From NCBI RefSeq assembly GCF_003316695.1, contig NZ_PDKB01000012.1:24810-88809 (forward strand): DNA of 64,000 nucleotides, given 5' to 3'. Of this stretch, positions 60,182-64,000 are shown one piece after another (within the stretch, counting starts at the first letter, position 1; each line of letters starts with the position of its first letter). The translations under genes were made by a program, and so were the position numbers. The notes under the pieces were generated by a model that had not been told where the DNA came from, did not search any database, and worked only from the letters and a program-made list of their open reading frames with translations. Source of the stretch: Aliarcobacter vitoriensis (lineage in GTDB: Bacteria > Campylobacterota > Campylobacteria > Campylobacterales > Arcobacteraceae).

Positions 60182-61371
60182 AGGCTTTGCACCTTAGAAA
60201 CTACTTCTTTAAAGTTTAAAAGTAATTCTTTTTCAAACTCTTTATCTTCTATGTTTTCAAGCTCTAATCTTTTTTCAAATACTTGTTCAACTGATAATTC
60301 ATCTAAACTTATAACTTTTAATTCATTAGCTTTTAATTGTTTTTCACTTTTATCTATTTTTACAGCAAGTAGTGTTAGTTCAAGTTTTGAAGCAAGTTGT
60401 CTGATTTCATTATTTGCATACATCGCATTATCATCAGATATATGAACTTCTATCCAAGAGTTTTTATCTTCAATTTTAGTAAGTTCATTTTTTATAGTTT
60501 CATAATTACCTTTAATGACAAGTAGTTTTCTATAAAGCGGAACTTCTATTTCTTCTATACTCATTTCATTTTGAGTAAAAGATACAAGATTTACTTTTTG
60601 ACTGTTTTTTGATTCAGAAAAACTAAGAGGTATTGGAGAACCTGAATATCTAACATGTTCATTATTTCCAACAACTTGATTTATATGAAGATGTCCTAAA
60701 GCAACATAATCAAACATAGAAGCTAAGTAATCTCCACCAATATCAATAGTTCCACCAATATAAATATCTCTTTCACTTTGAGAACTTCTACTTCCAACTG
60801 TTGTTAAGTGTCCCATTCCAATTATTGGTATATTCTTATCTTGTTTTAATTCAAGTGCTTTTTTGTAGCAGTTTTCATAATAAGCTTTAATTCCACTATT
60901 TGCTAGTTTCTCTTTTTCGCTTATTGTTATTCCACTTAAAGATTCTCTAATAACACTATCTCTTAAAAATGGAATAGCACAAACAATAGATATTAAATCA
61001 TCATTTTTATTTATAGGAATAATTACATTTTCATCTTCATCACCAGTTGTTATAACATGAACATTTAAAACTTCTAAAAGTTGTTTTGGTGCTTTTAGAG
61101 TTGAAACTGAATCATGATTTCCAGCAGTTATAATAGTAGCAATCAGTATTTTTATACTTGATAATTCTTTTAAAAAATTATAATAAAGTTCTAATGCATA
61201 GTTTGGCGGAGTTCCTGTATCAAAAATATCTCCAGACACTAGCAATATTTCAATTTGTTTTTCTTCTATTATTTTTAAAAGCCAAGAGAGAAAAGCTTCA
61301 TGCTCATCTACCCTACTTTTTCCCATAAAGTTTTGACCAAGATGCCAATCTGATGTATGTAAAATTTTCAT
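60178..61371 (-). CDS. sbcD: SbcD (Mre11-like) nuclease subunit
   Basis: 397 residues. A calcineurin-like phosphoesterase with all metal motifs in order: SDWHLGQ, VSGDIFDTG, TAGNHDS, GMGHLT and LGHLHINQ, followed by the capping domain. It is the Mn-dependent nuclease partner of SbcC. It is the promoter-proximal gene of the leftward island operon, preceded by about 470 bp of very AT-rich sequence. Confidence 0.95.
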   Translation of the reverse strand: MKILHTSDWHLGQNFMGKSRVDEHEAFLSWLLKIIEEKQIEILLVSGDIFDTGTPPNYALELYYNFLKELSSIKILIATIITAGNHDSVSTLKAPKQLLEVLNVHVITTGDEDENVIIPINKNDDLISIVCAIPFLRDSVIRESLSGITISEKEKLANSGIKAYYENCYKKALELKQDKNIPIIGMGHLTTVGSRSSQSERDIYIGGTIDIGGDYLASMFDYVALGHLHINQVVGNNEHVRYSGSPIPLSFSESKNSQKVNLVSFTQNEMSIEEIEVPLYRKLLVIKGNYETIKNELTKIEDKNSWIEVHISDDNAMYANNEIRQLASKLELTLLAVKIDKSEKQLKANELKVISLDELSVEQVFEKRLELENIEDKEFEKELLLNFKEVVSKVQSL

Positions 61372-61803
61372 ATTTAAATTCTTGTGTAATTAATTATTTA
61401 ATTATTGTACATAAATATAGTCACATTCTTGTCACATTTCGTTATTTTTTATTTATATTTACATATAAAGGAGTTAAATTTACACAATAAAAATTTAATA
61501 ATATTATTTACTAATTAAATTTGCATATTTACCATTTCTCATTTTTTCACACATATTTTATTAAATTAAATATGAATTATCAATTATTCTGATGAGACAC
61601 AATTAGGTACACAATTAACTATATTATCTTGTATATAGCTATATACATTTATATCTTAAATTTCATAATAAATATAATAAAATTGCTACAGATACATCTT
61701 TTATGTACTTTTATATCGTTTTACATGTTAAATTCAAAATCTTTATTTTTGTTATTCAAAACACCATTTTATGGGCTTTTTATGATGTTGAGTATGCAAA
61801 AAA
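61372..61803. other. AT-rich gene-free spacer upstream of sbcD
   Basis: About 430 bp without a convincing gene. Close to sbcD it holds a TACAAT -10 candidate for the minus strand (61404-61409) and a direct repeat TCACATT-cttg-TCACATT (61421-61438) that could be an operator or -35 region. Short frames here have no ribosome-binding site or family resemblance. Confidence 0.5.
61404..61409 (-). promoter_or_regulatory. Candidate -10 of the island operon
   Basis: TACAAT on the minus strand, 33 bp upstream of the sbcD ATG; the TGTGACA direct repeats lie 12-29 bp further upstream. Confidence 0.35.
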
Positions 61804-61884
61804 GTACACAACTTACTTTTAAGATATTTTATTAAAAATAAATGGCTCTGTGACGGAATTGGTAGACGCGTATGATTCAAAATC
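61804..61884 (+). repeat. Right copy of the 80-bp direct repeat
   Basis: 40 bp of leader plus 41 bases of tRNA-Leu 5' half (GGCTCTGTGACGG...), matching 48659-48738. Its tRNA part differs from the intact copy by G to A in the D-arm and C to T beside the anticodon stem. Confidence 0.75.
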
Positions 61885-61928
61885 CCTCGCTTTAGGGCAT
61901 GTCGGTTCGAGTCCGACTAGCGGTACCA
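61844..61928 (+). pseudogene. Chimeric tRNA-Leu at the right junction (element 5' half plus host 3' half)
   Basis: Bases 61844-61884 are a GGCTCTG-type 5' half; 61885-61928 are the displaced host 3' half ending TAGCGGTACCA. As one tRNA the anticodon stem (TATGA against TCCCT) keeps only two pairs and the acceptor stem has G-G and T-C mismatches, so function is unlikely. An automatic tRNA search may still call it tRNA-Leu(CAA). Confidence 0.85.
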
Positions 61929-62120
61929 TTCAATTATATTCTATAATCCCTATTTAATAGTATTTACATATTTTTTTAAGTTTAAAAGATTTTATAAATT
62001 TATACCCTATTTATACCTTATCAATAAATTTTAACTTTTTAATGATATATTGCATCTTAAAAGATACAATTTCAATATATACATATTAAAATGAAAATAT
62101 AAATTTTATAAGGCTAAATA

Positions 62121-62351
62121 ATGAGTAAATTAGAAATTACAAATTTTGATATAGTACAATATCTTGATGATAAAGAAATAATAGCAGAATATTTATCTCA
62201 AATATTAAGTGATGCAAATATGAATGAACTATTAGAAAGCTTTAGAAATATTGCACTAAAGCAAAAAGTATTAGACTCTTTTGATATGAAAAAGAAAGGG
62301 GGAGTATATTTCTCTTTGTATAAAAACAACCATATAAATTCAAAAATTTAA
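62121..62351 (+). pseudogene. Truncated addiction-module antidote (HigA-like), partner toxin missing
   Basis: 76 residues. NFDIVQYLDDKEIIAEYLSQ, followed by LLESFRNIALKQ, is the typical opening of the putative addiction module antidote family, which is usually about 95-100 residues with a helix-turn-helix. Here the HTH region is garbled (KKKGGVYFSLYKNN where GLSRESLYKAL is expected) and the frame stops soon after. AAGG lies 8 bases before the ATG. No HigB/RelE-like toxin gene can be seen in the 190 bp upstream. It may still be a short protein, but it looks like a remnant outside the right island border. Confidence 0.6.
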
Positions 62352-62373
62352 TTTATCAGATTAATCTTTCTCG

Positions 62374-62973
62374 TCAATTAATTATTTTCAAATTATATGT
62401 TATTAAGTTAACTACATAATTCACAATTCCTAAATTATGAATATTATCAAATGCAATAAATATTCCTGAAATTATAATTGAAGATATTAAACTCAAAAAA
62501 GAACCTATTAAGAAATATTCAGCTTTCATTTTTTCATCAATTTCTTTATATCTAGCCACAGTTTTAAAAGCCATGACAATAGTAACCAATCCCATATTTT
62601 GAAACACAATACCTATAAAATATAAAATTCGTTCCAAAAAACCAATCATTTGAGAATTATAATCTATATTTGAAAAATTATTTAATTTAGTTTTGTCTTG
62701 CGAACAACTAATATAAATTTTGATATTAATTTCATTATTTTTATCAGTCTGATTATTTTCATCAGTCACACTATTTTCGATATCAGTACTTTGACTTTTA
62801 ATACCACTAATTATATCTGCAATAAAATCATTCACAGAATGTAATAATACCACACTTGTAACACATATAAATATAATAGAAAAAAATTTATTTATTTCTA
62901 TATTAAAACATTTTATAAAAATAGTAAATATAATAACTAATAAAATAGCACCTATAGAAATATATTTATTCAA
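62374..62973 (-). CDS. Small membrane protein with DUF3307-like C-terminus, partner of SatD
   Basis: 199 residues. Two helices at the N-terminus (YISIGAILLVIIFTIFI and FFSIIFICVTSVVLLHSVND), a soluble polar middle (about 70-105), then two C-terminal helices. LERILYFIGIVFQN, MAFKTVARYKEID and AEYFLIGSFLSLI resemble the C-terminal end of DUF3307 proteins, which are often encoded beside satD. The N-terminal DUF3307 part is not recognisable, so it is a short variant. The gene overlaps satD by 8 bp. If SatD makes a nucleotide signal, this would be its membrane effector (inference). Confidence 0.68.
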   Translation of the reverse strand: MNKYISIGAILLVIIFTIFIKCFNIEINKFFSIIFICVTSVVLLHSVNDFIADIISGIKSQSTDIENSVTDENNQTDKNNEINIKIYISCSQDKTKLNNFSNIDYNSQMIGFLERILYFIGIVFQNMGLVTIVMAFKTVARYKEIDEKMKAEYFLIGSFLSLISSIIISGIFIAFDNIHNLGIVNYVVNLITYNLKIIN

Positions 62974-63661
62974 AGTAAATTCCTTTATCTAATCTCAAAT
63001 CTTTAAGATAAATATTTTCTAAGTTTTTACTATCATTCATAAATGAAAGCTCTATTTTTTCAAGAACATTCATTATTAAAAGATATTTTGATCTTTTATA
63101 ATAATCATAAACTGCACGTTGTTTTACATCCATAATTTTTTCTATTTCATTCAAATCTTTATTCATAACTATTCTATGATATAAAAATTCTATTTGTTTT
63201 TTTGTTAAATTAGATAAACAATCCTCTAAAAGTAATCCTATAATGTTTAAAAGTATTGTTTTATAAATTTCATCTTCAATATAAAAACTATATTTTTTAT
63301 ATTTCTTATTTAATATTTCATTAACATTTGTTAATCCTGAGCCTATCATTTCTGAATGTCCATCTTTATTTATATTACCTGAAATTGTTCCATAACCTAA
63401 TGCAAAACGACATTCTATATTGTTCTTTTTTAAATAAATATCCAAATATAATAGAATATTTAACAAAGAATTTATATCTTTCATAACAACTTGAAAATCA
63501 TCACCAACTTTTATTTCTAATTTTGAAAGACGATCATTGTTAAATTTTTGTTCTGCATGACTAATTACTTCCATCATTATACTTGACAGTCTTTCAGAAT
63601 TTTCTTTTCGACTATTCTTTATATCACCCATTAATATAAAATATTTATTCACTATAATCAT
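62966..63661 (-). CDS. satD: SatD-family protein with class III nucleotide-cyclase-like motifs
   Basis: 231 residues. The call to SatD is by resemblance: MGDIKNSR at the start, IKVGDDFQVVM, RFALGYGTISG and IGSGLTNVNEIL. These align in order with class III nucleotidyl cyclase motifs: first metal Asp (Asp13, as in FxDIxGxT), KxxGD (Lys51, Asp54), the beta-strand RxxxGxxxG, and the VN near the transition-state residue. A C-terminal HTH-like part (LTKKQIEFLYHRIVMNKDLN) may bind DNA or oligomerise. It is transcribed toward the membrane-protein gene with an 8-bp overlap. SatD function is not established; catalytic activity is my inference. Confidence 0.75.
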   Translation of the reverse strand: MIIVNKYFILMGDIKNSRKENSERLSSIMMEVISHAEQKFNNDRLSKLEIKVGDDFQVVMKDINSLLNILLYLDIYLKKNNIECRFALGYGTISGNINKDGHSEMIGSGLTNVNEILNKKYKKYSFYIEDEIYKTILLNIIGLLLEDCLSNLTKKQIEFLYHRIVMNKDLNEIEKIMDVKQRAVYDYYKRSKYLLIMNVLEKIELSFMNDSKNLENIYLKDLRLDKGIYFE

Positions 63662-63704
63662 CCTATTCTTTTAATAGTATAATACTACTATACAAATACT
63701 TATT

Positions 63705-64000
63705 GCATGTTTTAATATGCAATTTGTGTTTTTGCATGTTTTAATATGCAATTTGTGTTTTTGCATGTTTTAATATGCAATTTGTGTTTTTGCATGTTTT
63801 AATATGCAATTTGTGTTTTTGCATGTTTTAATATGCAATTTGTGTTTTTGCATGTTTTAATATGCAATTTGTATTTTTGCATGTTTTAATATGCAATTTG
63901 TGTTCTTGCATGTTTTAATATGCAATTTGTATTTTTGCATGTTTTAATATGCAATTTGTGTTCTTGCATGTTTTAATATGCAATTTGTATTTTTGCATGT
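63705..64000. repeat. 29-bp tandem repeat array, continuing past the window edge
   Basis: Ten complete units and one partial, each starting GCATGTTTTAATATGCAATT and ending TGTGTTTTT or a variant, with exact 29-bp spacing. Each unit boundary carries the dyad TTGCAT-N8-ATGCAA. Units 1-5 are identical; from unit 6 two variants alternate (ending GTATTTTT and GTGTTCTT), a 58-bp higher-order period. There are no spacers. The array begins 43 bp upstream of the satD start codon. Confidence 0.95.

Larger units (their letters stand above)
48594..61884. mobile_element. tRNA-Leu-integrated genomic island, about 13.3 kb
   Basis: Bounded by 11-bp copies of GATTCAAAATC (48583-48593 and 61874-61884), the anticodon-loop core of a tRNA-Leu whose two halves flank it. 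Cargo: an intact tRNA-Leu(CAA), an AbiE-type pair, a DUF2779 nuclease, an ABC-3C system and sbcCD. No integrase, excisionase or replication gene is present, so it is immobile, mobilised in trans or a remnant. A third core copy inside the internal tRNA-Leu (48728-48738) leaves open that two elements stand in tandem (48594-48738 and 48739-61884). Confidence 0.82.

Noticed and set aside
61629..61835. 68-residue frame upstream of the right junction
   Set aside because: AT-rich, no ribosome-binding site, hydrophobic low-complexity translation, and its end runs into the repeated tRNA leader.
48553..61928. Group I intron in tRNA-Leu
   Set aside because: Introns do occur in tRNA-Leu anticodon loops, but this insert is 13 kb, carries eight genes and another tRNA, and has a recombined tRNA half at its right end.
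61844..61928. Functional tRNA-Leu
   Set aside because: The two halves come from different tRNAs; only two anticodon-stem pairs remain and the acceptor stem has two mismatches.
62301..62307. Phase-variable G tract in the antidote remnant
   Set aside because: Only five Gs, and neither adding nor removing one restores a family-like helix-turn-helix.
63705..64000. CRISPR array
   Set aside because: The 29-bp period is continuous, with no unique spacers between repeats and no cas genes nearby; it is a plain tandem array.

Overview
The window is a very AT-rich chromosomal segment that I place in the Arcobacter group (Aliarcobacter/Arcobacter, Campylobacterota). This rests on the fused CcsBA cytochrome c synthetase, the monomeric isocitrate dehydrogenase, CmoB, the rsmH-ftsL arrangement, the poly-G contingency tract and the base composition. 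No 16S gene is present, so the assignment is inference from gene content.

Layout. 1-5.2 kb: a tandem pair of GGDEF proteins with degenerate catalytic motifs (the first runs off the left edge), cmoB, an intact Cache-HAMP-GGDEF diguanylate cyclase and a CsgD-like regulator. 5.3-15 kb: one 3233-residue repeat adhesin on the minus strand. 15.2-32.9 kb: housekeeping genes (ccsBA, an M20 dipeptidase, a double-Cache chemoreceptor, rnpB, lolA, secA, a LolC/E-type permease, an AsmA-like protein, mltG, icd). 33-39.7 kb: nickel importer nikABCDE, a GNAT acetyltransferase, malate dehydrogenase and a small cytochrome c. 39.8-44.4 kb: two TonB-dependent receptors; the second is split by a ten-G tract and reads as phase OFF. 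44.5-48.5 kb: a small hypothetical protein, an NlpC/P60 lipoprotein, ftsL-like, rsmH, a class II aldolase-like protein and HU.

48.55-61.93 kb: a genomic island inserted in the anticodon loop of a tRNA-Leu(CAA) gene. The 5' half lies at 48553-48593 and the matching 3' half at 61885-61928; joined, they give a well-paired tRNA. The inserted DNA carries its own intact tRNA-Leu(CAA) at 48698-48781. Its cargo is eight leftward genes packed like one operon: sbcD, sbcC, a three-gene ABC-3C conflict system (PD-(D/E)XK effector, middle component, SMC-like ATPase), a Cas4-like/DEDD nuclease fusion (DUF2779), and an AbiE-type antitoxin/toxin pair. No integrase is present.

61.9-64 kb: a truncated antidote-type antitoxin, then a leftward pair made of a SatD protein and a four-helix membrane protein. 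The SatD protein shows class III nucleotide-cyclase-like motifs, so the pair resembles a cyclase plus membrane effector. An array of 29-bp tandem repeats upstream of satD runs off the right edge.

Best candidates for something undescribed: the SbcCD/ABC-3C/DUF2779/AbiE operon on a tRNA-splitting island that supplies a replacement tRNA, and the SatD/membrane-protein pair behind its repeat array.
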